Shown: positions 26,153-33,521 of the stretch, piece after piece
Position numbering within the stretch: the stretch's first letter is position 1
Layout of the letters: each line of letters begins with the position of its first letter
Assembly: GCF_000166775.1 (NCBI RefSeq)
Contig: NC_014720.1
Span: 2,779,786 to 2,843,785 of the forward strand
Direction: 5' to 3'
DNA: 64,000 nt
DNA from: Caldicellulosiruptor kronotskyensis 2002
GTDB taxonomy: Bacteria; Bacillota; Thermoanaerobacteria; Caldicellulosiruptorales; Caldicellulosiruptoraceae
The notes under the pieces: generated by a model
What the model was told of the DNA's origin: nothing
Databases searched by the model: none
The model's input: only the letters and a program-made list of their open reading frames with translations
Position numbers and translations under genes: made by a program

Positions 26153-26704
26153 TTACTCCAATCCGAACACATTCTCAAGCTCACACTCTTCTTTTATTTT
26201 AAGTGCACCCTGCAACCAGATACCCTGCAGATAGTCTGTTATGACAGAAGCAAGAGTTATCCTCTTTTTAAAGTACTTTGCAGAACCAAGACAGTTCAAT
26301 ACAGCTCCGCAGCGCAAAAGCATCTCAAAGTGGTCGTCTTTATCATCAATTCTAAATATCTGGCTCATGTTCACATAACCAAATATGGGGTCTGTTTTCA
26401 CAACTGCTTTTCTCGTCTTTACAGGAATGAAGGTAGCATCAGGAAGAACTATGGGAAGAAGATTTTTCTGACCAATCCGCTGGGAGATAAGTTTTTTGAT
26501 TGCCTGGGAGTCTATTGCATAAAGTGAATACAGTTTTTTGGAAAAACTTCGAATTGACATTGGAACAATTTTCTTTTCGCCACTTAAAAAAAGAATCAGC
26601 ACACTGTCACCATTTTCTGTGTAGTGTGGCACAAAATATATGATATCCTTTGGAATGCTGTTCATAAGTGATATCACCATCCTGAAAAAGACTTTAATTG
26701 CCAT
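26153..26704 (-). CDS. Hypothetical protein, possibly ComK-like
   Basis: This is a 183-residue soluble protein upstream of recD2 in the same direction (49-bp gap). The pattern of short beta strands (YFVPHYTENGDSVLILFLSG; LPIVLPDATFIPVKT) and a late helix loosely recalls the ComK competence regulator. The match is weak and the DNA-binding region cannot be confirmed. An equally likely reading is an unknown Clostridia protein. Confidence 0.75.
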   Translation of the reverse strand: MAIKVFFRMVISLMNSIPKDIIYFVPHYTENGDSVLILFLSGEKKIVPMSIRSFSKKLYSLYAIDSQAIKKLISQRIGQKNLLPIVLPDATFIPVKTRKAVVKTDPIFGYVNMSQIFRIDDKDDHFEMLLRCGAVLNCLGSAKYFKKRITLASVITDYLQGIWLQGALKIKEECELENVFGLE

Positions 26705-26749
26705 ATTTTTGAAAGTATATTTATATTATATCGAACATTCTTTTGTATG

Positions 26750-26899
26750 TCAATTATTTTTCATTTCCAAAATCTTTTCAGAAAGCTTGTCAATGCTGTC
26801 AGAGAGCTTGTCTATCTTGCTTTCAAACCTTGTAAGAAGATATATGCAAAGCACAATCGGAAAACCTATGTTGGCAATGTTGGCAATTATATCTTGCAT
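26750..26899 (-). CDS. YvrJ family small membrane protein
   Basis: This 49-residue protein has one N-terminal membrane helix (IGFPIVLCIYLL) followed by FESKIDKLSDSIDSL, the typical YvrJ pattern. GGAGGTGA lies just before the ATG. YvrJ genes commonly accompany DUF1659 and DUF2922 genes, which are immediately upstream here. The role is unknown. Confidence 0.88.
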   Translation of the reverse strand: MQDIIANIANIGFPIVLCIYLLTRFESKIDKLSDSIDKLSEKILEMKNN

Positions 26900-26957
26900 A
26901 TTTTTTTCACCTCCTATCCCCTAAGTTCGTTATGTACACTAAAAGTTTTTAAAAACA

Positions 26958-26993
26958 TGCCGACCTGCCAAAACTCAAAATGTCAGGTCGGCA
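26958..26993 (-). terminator. Terminator after the DUF2922 gene
   Basis: TGCCGACCTG and CAGGTCGGCA form a perfect 10-bp stem. Read leftward it is followed by TGTTTTTAAAAAC. It separates DUF2922 from yvrJ, so yvrJ may need its own promoter or readthrough. Confidence 0.85.
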
Positions 26994-27011
26994 CGTTCTA
27001 TGTTATGCTTT

Positions 27012-27230
27012 TTATTGTCCGATTAAAGTGTTTACCTCTCTGTCAACAATTCTTGCTGATACCTTTTCAACAATTGGACTTGATGTTACAAATATGTTCT
27101 TTTGAACAATCAAGTTCATCACACTGTCAACCTCAGCAGCTGTTAAGCTTGGTTTAGGGTCGGGGATTGAAAGTCTGAAGTTTTTTCCGTTTTGAAGCTT
27201 GAATGTCAACACCAGAGTAAGCATCCTCAT
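27012..27230 (-). CDS. DUF2922 family protein
   Basis: This 72-residue protein begins with a beta strand segment LTLVLTFKLQNGKNFRLSI, followed by PDPKPSLTAAEVDSVMNLIV, matching the DUF2922 family of small Firmicutes proteins. It is 50 bp downstream of the DUF1659 gene. Function is unknown. Confidence 0.88.
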   Translation of the reverse strand: MRMLTLVLTFKLQNGKNFRLSIPDPKPSLTAAEVDSVMNLIVQKNIFVTSSPIVEKVSARIVDREVNTLIGQ

Positions 27231-27280
27231 TTCACCTCCTTTCTGCTGTTTTTTGTGCTTTCAAAAGCTTGAAGTGTCAA

Positions 27281-27499
27281 TTAGTATAAAAGCTCAAAGT
27301 TGTTGCTTCTTATAATTGTGTACAGCGGCTTTGACTGAAGGCTTGCAATTGCTTGGCCAACCTGATACACATCCATATCCTGCGCTTCTGGCTTGATATC
27401 AAAAGAGAGTGTCTTGAGCCTTATCTTGCCAGTGGATGTTGTGCCGTTTTCAAGTTTGAGCTGCAATGAGCCTACAAGTGGTTTTGCTGCCATCTTCAC
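27281..27499 (-). CDS. DUF1659 family protein
   Basis: This 72-residue protein contains LQLKLENGTTSTGKIRLKTLS, followed by a helix with DVYQVGQAIASLQ, as in DUF1659. It is the first gene of the DUF1659-DUF2922-YvrJ cluster, with an AGGAGGTGAGGTGA-type ribosome-binding site. Function is unknown. Confidence 0.88.
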   Translation of the reverse strand: MKMAAKPLVGSLQLKLENGTTSTGKIRLKTLSFDIKPEAQDMDVYQVGQAIASLQSKPLYTIIRSNNFELLY

Positions 27500-27701
27500 C
27501 TCACCTCCTTTCTGCCTATATTTTAACCTCTTAATAAGGACATTTTCAAAAATTATTCGAACGTTTGTTTGTAAAATCCAAGTGATATTTTAAGCTAAAT
27601 ATCAATCAGATTGTTCTAAATCTCGCTTGGTTGTGAATAAATCTCAAAAAAATTTAAAATAATATCCTCTTGAGGTTTTGTTTGCGGGGGTGAATTGTAA
27701 A

Positions 27702-28160
27702 GTGAATATAAAAGATAAGAAAGTTTCTGAATACCAGACACTTGTAAAAGCAAACGAGCCAAAGACAAACTCTTTTAAAAACTGCATCTTGGCATTCTTA
27801 GTTGGCGGGGTTATCTGTGATGTTGGTCAGGTGTTTTTGAATCTCTATAGTAAATTCTTTCCAAAAGACGAAGCACAGATTCTTACATCTATCACAATGA
27901 TATTTCTTGGGGCTTTTCTGACAGGTCTTGGAGTGTATGATAAAATTGGTGCTTTTGCTGGAGCTGGCTCAATAGTTCCCATCACAGGGTTTGCAAATTC
28001 TATTGTCTCGCCTGCAATTGAGTACAAAAAAGAGGGGTTTGTGTTTGGCGTTGGTAGCAAGATGTTTTTGATTGCCGGACCTGTTCTTGTATACGGAATT
28101 TCCACATCCATACTGGTTGGGCTTTTGTACTACCTTATCAAAGTATTTCCTGGGATATGA
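27702..28160 (+). CDS. spoVAC: Stage V sporulation protein AC
   Basis: The GTG at 27702 is chosen because GGGGGTG lies 9 bp upstream; it gives 152 residues. Four or five membrane segments are visible, with FLVGGVICDVGQ and FAGAGSIVPITGFANS as family motifs. SpoVAC is part of the channel that moves dipicolinate into the forespore and releases it at germination. It is followed by spoVAD after 19 bp. A forespore sigma-G promoter is expected but was not clearly seen. Confidence 0.95.
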   Translation: MNIKDKKVSEYQTLVKANEPKTNSFKNCILAFLVGGVICDVGQVFLNLYSKFFPKDEAQILTSITMIFLGAFLTGLGVYDKIGAFAGAGSIVPITGFANSIVSPAIEYKKEGFVFGVGSKMFLIAGPVLVYGISTSILVGLLYYLIKVFPGI

Positions 28161-28179
28161 AAGTGAGGTAAACATCACT

Positions 28180-29190
28180 ATGAAGCTGGGAAGGTCAACA
28201 TACAGATTTGAATCAAATGTGGCTATATCCGACTGCTTTACAGTTGTTGGGAAAAAAGAGGGGCAGGGTCCTCTTTCAATATATTTTGACATGGTCATTG
28301 AAGATGAGTATGCAGGACAAAAGTCTTGGGAGCTTGCTGAGGGAAAGCTTTTAAACATCGCAATTACAAAGCTTTTGCAAAGGGTAGGGGAAAACCCAAA
28401 TAACATAGACCTGATTTTAAGCGGTGACCTTTTAAACCAGCTTTCAAGCTCACACTTTGCTGTAAGAGACCTTGATATTCCGTTTGTTGGCATATACGGC
28501 GCATGTTCTACCTTTGCCTTGAGCGTTGGGCTTGCTTCGATATTTGTGGATAGCAATTTTGCAAAAAATGTGATAGCTGCAACATCGTCTCACTTTTGCT
28601 CTGCCGAAAAGCAGTTCAGATACCCTTTGGAGCTTGGAACACAAAGACCTCCAACATCACAGTGGACTGTAACAGGTGCTGCTGCATTTTTGATAAAGCA
28701 AGAAGATGATTTGCATTCCCCCAAAATTACACACTTCACAGTTGGCAGAATACTTGATTTTGGAATAAAAGACCCAAACAACATGGGAGCTGCAATGGCA
28801 CCTGCTGCGTTTGACACTATCATGAGGCACTTTTCCGATACAAAGAGAAGTTTTGATTATTATGACTTGATAATCACAGGTGATTTAGGGTATGTTGGAA
28901 GAAAGCTTTTAGATGAGCTTTTCAAGAAGGAAGGGATAAAATTTTCTTATGAGCTTTTTGACTGTGGAATTTTGATGTTTGACCCAAAAACTCAAAATAC
29001 AGGCGCTGGAGCAAGTGGTTGCGCAGCCTCTGCCTGTGTATTTGGCGGGTATCTTTATAAGCTCTTACGTGAGAAAACTTTTGAAAAAATTTTGATTGTG
29101 CCAACAGGTGCTTTGATGTCGCAATCAACAGTTCAGCTTGGTGAAAGCATCCCTGTGATTGCCCATGCACTTGCCATTGAGATGTTGTAG
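28180..29190 (+). CDS. spoVAD: Stage V sporulation protein AD
   Basis: The ATG at 28180 with GTGAGGT upstream gives 336 residues, the normal family length. The thiolase-like fold is suggested by the DLDIPFVGIYGACSTFAL segment (cysteine in GACST) and GAGASGCAAS near the C-terminus. SpoVAD binds dipicolinic acid and joins the SpoVA channel on the spore inner membrane. It is flanked by spoVAC and spoVAE. Confidence 0.95.
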   Translation: MKLGRSTYRFESNVAISDCFTVVGKKEGQGPLSIYFDMVIEDEYAGQKSWELAEGKLLNIAITKLLQRVGENPNNIDLILSGDLLNQLSSSHFAVRDLDIPFVGIYGACSTFALSVGLASIFVDSNFAKNVIAATSSHFCSAEKQFRYPLELGTQRPPTSQWTVTGAAAFLIKQEDDLHSPKITHFTVGRILDFGIKDPNNMGAAMAPAAFDTIMRHFSDTKRSFDYYDLIITGDLGYVGRKLLDELFKKEGIKFSYELFDCGILMFDPKTQNTGAGASGCAASACVFGGYLYKLLREKTFEKILIVPTGALMSQSTVQLGESIPVIAHALAIEML

Positions 29191-29237
29191 GAATTGCTTG
29201 CTTTAAGATTTTTGCAAAAAGGAGTGATGATAAAAAA

Positions 29238-29591
29238 ATGGATTACTTGAGAGCATTCTTAGTTGGAGGACTCATTTGTGTTGTGGGACAAATTCTCATT
29301 GACAAGACAAAACTCACATCTGCACGGGTTCTTGTTTTGTTTGTAACGCTCGGGGTAGTAATGCAAGGACTTGGGATATATCAAAAACTTGTTGAGTTTG
29401 CCGGGGCAGGGGCAACAGTGCCCTTGCCCGGCTTTGGATATTCTTTGGCAAAAGGTGCAATTGATGAGGTATCGAGAGTTGGTATTGTTGGAGCGTTTAC
29501 AGGTGGCGTTTCAAGAACAGCTGGTGGCATCTCTGCTGCAGTATTTTTCGGTTATATAATATCGCTGATTTTCAATCCAAAAAGTAAGTAG
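29238..29591 (+). CDS. spoVAE: Stage V sporulation protein AE
   Basis: This 117-residue membrane protein with about four helices starts MDYLRAFLVGGLICVVGQI. The FAGAGATVPLPGFGYSLAKG motif is shared with SpoVAC. It completes the spoVAC-AD-AE operon. The gene is convergent with the csx20 candidate. Confidence 0.95.
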   Translation: MDYLRAFLVGGLICVVGQILIDKTKLTSARVLVLFVTLGVVMQGLGIYQKLVEFAGAGATVPLPGFGYSLAKGAIDEVSRVGIVGAFTGGVSRTAGGISAAVFFGYIISLIFNPKSK

Positions 29592-29638
29592 CAAAATTCA
29601 GGATGATTTAAATAAATGTTGACTGTTATCCTTATTTA

Positions 29639-30046
29639 CTACCTGCACAGAATGTATCTTCTGAACCTTTCATGTTTGAAAACCTTAAGAAGCTCAACAG
29701 TTCCATCGGACCTCACAACTTCCTTTGCGAACCTTTTTGTTGTTGCATAAATGGGCACAAAGCCATTTTTAAAACACCAGCTTACAAGGTAAACTGTTGC
29801 TCCAAAGTCACCTTGGATAAGGCAAAAGTTTTCTTTTTTACCTCTGTTTTGAATCAAAAACGCTGTGATATCTTTAAACATTTCTTCTGAAAGTTCTACA
29901 TCTGGCGGAATGTTGCTCCAAAAATCCTGAAGTTCAGGGGGAAGATTTACAATTTCCTCAACCTTTAAAGCTTCTCTTGCTTCTTTTTCTTGTTCTTGAG
30001 AAAGTTGGTGGTTGAAAATTAAAAATAGTTTGTTCAAGTCTGTCAC
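29639..30046 (-). CDS. csx20: CRISPR-associated Csx20 family protein (presumed ring nuclease)
   Basis: This 135-residue protein has the features I recognise for Csx20: an N-terminal strand KLFLIFNH, LPPELQDFWSNIPP, a central LIQGDFGATVYLV, and a C-terminal FKHERFRRY. The family belongs to the predicted ring nucleases that degrade the cyclic oligoadenylates made by Cas10, switching off type III signalling. It lies 22 kb from cas10 in this window, downstream of a cysteine-rich paralogue of the array-linked gene. The start is GTG 30046, or TTG 30037, which would have better ribosome-binding spacing. Confidence 0.78.
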   Translation of the reverse strand: MTDLNKLFLIFNHQLSQEQEKEAREALKVEEIVNLPPELQDFWSNIPPDVELSEEMFKDITAFLIQNRGKKENFCLIQGDFGATVYLVSWCFKNGFVPIYATTKRFAKEVVRSDGTVELLKVFKHERFRRYILCR

Positions 30047-30239
30047 ATCCTTTTTTTAATTTTTTATTGAATTGAGGCATCCTAATTTATAATACTGCAT
30101 TTCACGTAAAATATTAAAGATCAAAATACTTGCGACATAACTATTTTTTTGCGGCTAAGAAGAGAATATATATTGTTTACTTCCGAAAATTATACCAACA
30201 AAGCACCAAAATAAGGCAGATTGTTACTTTTAAAATCAA

Positions 30240-30270
30240 AAAAGCTGCAACCAAAAGGGCTGCAGCTTTT
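30240..30270 (-). terminator. Terminator after the second cysteine-rich gene
   Basis: AAAAGCTGCA and TGCAGCTTTT form a 10-bp stem with an 11-nt loop, followed leftward by a T-rich tract. It lies between the 30279 gene and csx20, so csx20 may be expressed separately. Confidence 0.8.
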
Positions 30271-30278
30271 AAAGTCTT

Positions 30279-31193
30279 TTACTTTTCATCAAAATCATCG
30301 AACAGGTCTGAGATGTCAAACTTTTCTGAATCAACATCATCATCTTCAAATTCTTCAAAAATTGTGTCTGTCTCATTTTTTTCTTCATAGTCTATGTTAT
30401 AATACTCACACATAAAGTCTGCAACAGCAATGTTCAAGTCAAGTTCGCCTATCTGGTCTGATATTGAAAACGGGTCAAGTCTTTTCCATATGGTCTTAAC
30501 ATCTTTTTCCTTTTCAAGATGTTTAATGAAAATTTCCAGCCCAGCTTTGTCAAGAGCAAGAACAACTGTCTGCCCGGCTTTGACAGGTGATTTCTTGCTC
30601 GGCTTTGCAAGAAACACCTTTAACAAAAACTCAACAGCCATTTTGTCCTGTTCTGTGATAAGTCTCTTCTTACACTTTTTACACTCTAAGTACGCAACAT
30701 CTGCAAAGTTTATAAGTCCAAGCTTTGCAAGATACCCTTCGTCCTGCCACTTAAGTTCAAGATTATCTTCCCCACATTCAGGGCAGATGCTCGGTTGCAC
30801 AGTCAATTTTACAAGGTTGTGGAAAAACTGATGGTCATAATTTTCGCCTATCGAGTCTATATCTGATAGTTTTTCAAGCCAGCACAAATTGGCATCACAA
30901 AAACTATTTTTTTCATTTTTTTTGTATGGGCACAGGCCAAAAAACAGCGGACAGAACTTAAAATATAAAAAGTCTCTTATACTACCAAAGCTTATATATT
31001 CATCTTTCATGAGCTCTCTTATTGCCGCGTTTTCTAAGAGCTTTTTTTCAACAAAGTCAAGAATTGTCTGACTATTACCAGATTTTATTAAATTTTTGTT
31101 TTTATAATCTTTATTATTCATAACAATACCAGCCTCTTTTTCAAAAAATAAGCTTTCATAATATTTATACCACTTTTCAGAAGCTTTGAACAC
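30279..31193 (-). CDS. Cysteine-rich protein, paralogue of the CRISPR-array-linked protein
   Basis: This 304-residue protein aligns by eye with the 284-residue protein at 12976-13830: the same C-x6-C-x10-C-x4-C-W cluster (CPLFFGLC ... CDANLCW) at about residues 81-105, the same CPEC...CKKC ribbon at about 137-170, the VVLALDKAGLEIFIKHLEK segment and an acidic Asp/Glu tail. The GTG start at 31193 is supported by N-terminal similarity between the paralogues (SLFFEKEAGI versus SYFYIDEDGV). The metal bound and the function are unknown. Csx20 follows downstream. Confidence 0.87.
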   Translation of the reverse strand: MFKASEKWYKYYESLFFEKEAGIVMNNKDYKNKNLIKSGNSQTILDFVEKKLLENAAIRELMKDEYISFGSIRDFLYFKFCPLFFGLCPYKKNEKNSFCDANLCWLEKLSDIDSIGENYDHQFFHNLVKLTVQPSICPECGEDNLELKWQDEGYLAKLGLINFADVAYLECKKCKKRLITEQDKMAVEFLLKVFLAKPSKKSPVKAGQTVVLALDKAGLEIFIKHLEKEKDVKTIWKRLDPFSISDQIGELDLNIAVADFMCEYYNIDYEEKNETDTIFEEFEDDDVDSEKFDISDLFDDFDEK

Positions 31194-31199
31194 AATTTT

Positions 31200-31658
31200 T
31201 TACTTGAAAATGGCATTGATAGCCTTCTTTAAAAACTCAAAATCTTTTTCTGCCAAGCTTTTGAGCGGTTGAATGTCAATAAGATAATCCCTTATAAGTT
31301 TTGAATTCTCATCTTTTTCGTCTTCAAGTTGTGAATACAAAACTTCTATATTTCGAGCTGTCAAGGTTGTCCCAATTTTGCTTTTCAAAAACACATTACA
31401 TTTTATTCTGCACTCTAAAAACTCTTTCTGTTTAAGCAAAATCAGTTCACTCAAAACTTCTGTTACATCTATCGAAGAGTTCGCGTATCTTGCTTTAAAA
31501 TCTTTAATTTCTATAATTATATCATCTATTATATCCTTTTGAACATTCAAATTCATAGACTTTAATTCTTGAACTACCTTATCCACAAATATTTCAAATG
31601 AAGGCGACATTTGCGAAAAAATACCAATATCAATGTCTTCAAATATATTTTTGAACAT
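31200..31658 (-). CDS. Hypothetical protein in the Csx20 locus
   Basis: I do not recognise this 152-residue, charged, probably all-helical protein. It ends 6 bp before the cysteine-rich gene starts, so the two are almost certainly co-transcribed. No membrane helix, signal peptide or nuclease motif is visible. Confidence 0.78.
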   Translation of the reverse strand: MFKNIFEDIDIGIFSQMSPSFEIFVDKVVQELKSMNLNVQKDIIDDIIIEIKDFKARYANSSIDVTEVLSELILLKQKEFLECRIKCNVFLKSKIGTTLTARNIEVLYSQLEDEKDENSKLIRDYLIDIQPLKSLAEKDFEFLKKAINAIFK

Positions 31659-31731
31659 ATCCAGTACTTGCTGAGAATAAAAAGTAACTGTTACTTTTTT
31701 AATCTTTATCCTCTCCTTTGTGGCTAAAATT

Positions 31732-32409
31732 TTATTTTTTGTTTATATCATCTTGGAAAGACAAAAGCTGTGTAAAATACATAATCTGATTTTGAAAAAA
31801 ATCTTTCAAAATTTCTTTCAAAGGTGCAACAATAAACTTTTTGCTAATTGGACTTACATAAAGGTCATAATAATCAGGTCCTTTGAATATTATCTCAAAT
31901 TCCTTAAAATTCTTTTTAAATTCTCTCTTTATCTCATCAATTGTTCTTGCATAAATAATGTTCATTGCAACATTTTCTTCGTTTTCCAATAGCTTTTTAT
32001 ATGCATCGCATATGTCAAACGGCACAAAATCAGACATTGGAAAGTTTATATAAAGCTCTTCGAAATACTGATAAAGGGCACATGGCATTATCATTTTCTC
32101 CTTGAACTTAGCAATAATACCATAATATCCTTCTCCAAGCCAGATTATCGGAATCATATCAGTTGTAAGCAAAGAAAATATTTCCAAATTGTTGTTTGCT
32201 GTCCAGATTTTAAATGAATTTAGCATACAAAGAATGTCTTTTGCATATACAATGTGTAAAAACTCTTTGTAAAACGAATTTGCAACATCAAAGCTCTTGA
32301 GCTGAGTTTGCGATGGCAAAGGCACCTTTATCTTTTCTAAAAACTCATGTGTGTATATCCATTTGTTTTCTTGTATTATTTTGTTTAAAAATTCTGAAAA
32401 TGTTAAAAT
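31732..32409 (-). CDS. Hypothetical protein in the Csx20 locus, possible ATT start
   Basis: I do not recognise this soluble protein. From the GTG at 32325 it has 197 residues, but the open frame continues upstream to an ATT at 32409-32407, placed 9 bp after a strong AAGGAGGG site (32425-32418); this gives 226 residues. No ATG, GTG or TTG lies in frame between, so ATT may be the true start. The protein is rich in aromatic residues (ALYQYFEELYINFP; GPDYYDLYV). It is the first gene of the leftward group ending in csx20. Confidence 0.75.
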   Translation of the reverse strand: MLTFSEFLNKIIQENKWIYTHEFLEKIKVPLPSQTQLKSFDVANSFYKEFLHIVYAKDILCMLNSFKIWTANNNLEIFSLLTTDMIPIIWLGEGYYGIIAKFKEKMIMPCALYQYFEELYINFPMSDFVPFDICDAYKKLLENEENVAMNIIYARTIDEIKREFKKNFKEFEIIFKGPDYYDLYVSPISKKFIVAPLKEILKDFFQNQIMYFTQLLSFQDDINKK

Positions 32410-32624
32410 GCCTAAAACCCTCCTTGAACGCTTTTCAAAAAATTCTTATTTGAATTTTATTTTAACCCAACTTATATGAAATTACAAATCCACATTTTAA
32501 ATTTTATTCAATTTTAACTCTTGCAAAATTATACTTTTTTCTACTAAAATTTATATTGTATCAGTATATATTCCTGAATATTTTCTTTGTAACAAATCAA
32601 AAAACAATTTGGAGGGGTGGTTGT

Positions 32625-32885
32625 ATGGAAGTTTTAAAAGTTGCTGCTACATCAATGCCTCAGAAAGTTGCAAACGCGCTTGCTGCAATTGTAAAAGAAC
32701 AGGGTGAAGCAGAACTTCAGGCTGTTGGTGCATCTGCTGTAAACCAAGCTGTAAAAGCTATTGCTATTGCTCGTGGAAAGGTTGCTCCAAATGGAATTGA
32801 CCTCTATGTAATTCCTGCATTTGCAGACATTGTAATTGACGGTGAAAAGAAAACAGCTATAAAGTTTATTGTAAAGTCAAGATAA
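32625..32885 (+). CDS. spoVS: Stage V sporulation protein S
   Basis: The ATG at 32625 follows GGAGGGG and gives 86 residues, the family length. The Alba-like fold is evident from VLKVAATSMPQKVANAL and the SAVNQAVKAIAIARG stretch. SpoVS is a small, highly conserved protein affecting sporulation and septation. It is followed by a strong terminator and stands alone. Confidence 0.97.
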   Translation: MEVLKVAATSMPQKVANALAAIVKEQGEAELQAVGASAVNQAVKAIAIARGKVAPNGIDLYVIPAFADIVIDGEKKTAIKFIVKSR

Positions 32886-32898
32886 AAACAAAAAATGG

Positions 32899-32943
32899 CA
32901 AATGGGCTGCTACATTATCTTTTTAAAAACGGCAGCCCATTTG
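32899..32943 (+). terminator. Terminator after spoVS
   Basis: CAAATGGGCTGC and GCAGCCCATTTG form a perfect 12-bp stem followed by TTTTG. The stem also starts close to the end of the convergent gene at 32954. Confidence 0.88.
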
Positions 32944-32953
32944 TTTTGCAATC

Positions 32954-33355
32954 TTATTTTTGATGACAGCAAAAATTTATCTCAATTTTACCATCACTAC
33001 CAACATCTATTCTGTCTATCTTCACTCCCTTTAAATTACTAATTAAAACCTTTTGAAGGTCTATTTCAAGCCTGTCTTTGAGAAGTTTTATACCCTCAAT
33101 CTTTTCATCTTTCAACTTCCCAAGTAAAAAACCATATATAATCAGGCTTTTGGAAGGGTCAAACAATATTAAGAATTTGTTTTGGTCAGATTCTATGGTA
33201 AATCTCAAAGACATCTGAGGCAAAAAAGCAGCAGGTTTTACATTAACTTTCACCTCATTTTTGTCTACCTCAACATTTGTGATAATCTCAGGTATGTCAA
33301 CATTTTTAAGAAGAATATCAACAAACTCTTTTATCTCAAATGAAACAAACCCCAC
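32954..33355 (-). CDS. Hypothetical protein
   Basis: I do not recognise this 133-residue soluble protein. It is beta-rich (NVEVDKNEVKVNVKP; LRFTIESDQNKFLILFD) with a C-terminal FCCHQK. It is monocistronic, convergent with spoVS and downstream of the large sensor gene. Confidence 0.72.
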   Translation of the reverse strand: MGFVSFEIKEFVDILLKNVDIPEIITNVEVDKNEVKVNVKPAAFLPQMSLRFTIESDQNKFLILFDPSKSLIIYGFLLGKLKDEKIEGIKLLKDRLEIDLQKVLISNLKGVKIDRIDVGSDGKIEINFCCHQK

Positions 33356-33491
33356 TTGACGATCCCCTCTTTTTATAAAAGCTTTCGTAATCTATTTTAG
33401 AAAGTTTTTTCACATAAATTTTATATACCCAAAATGGAGTAATCATTAAAGTCAAATTTTTTGCGAAAATCAAGCTGATTAAAAAAAATAA

Positions 33492-33507
33492 GCTGCCTTC
33501 TGGCAGC
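33492..33507 (-). terminator. Terminator after the GGDEF-EAL gene
   Basis: GCTGCC/GGCAGC forms a 6-bp GC stem with a TTCT loop; read leftward it is followed by TTATTTTTTTT, a classical rho-independent terminator. Confidence 0.88.
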
Positions 33508-33521
33508 CTTTGCAAATCTTT

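Noticed and set aside
29639..29890. Small plus-strand frame inside csx20
   Set aside because: Antisense shadow; the minus-strand protein has recognisable family features.
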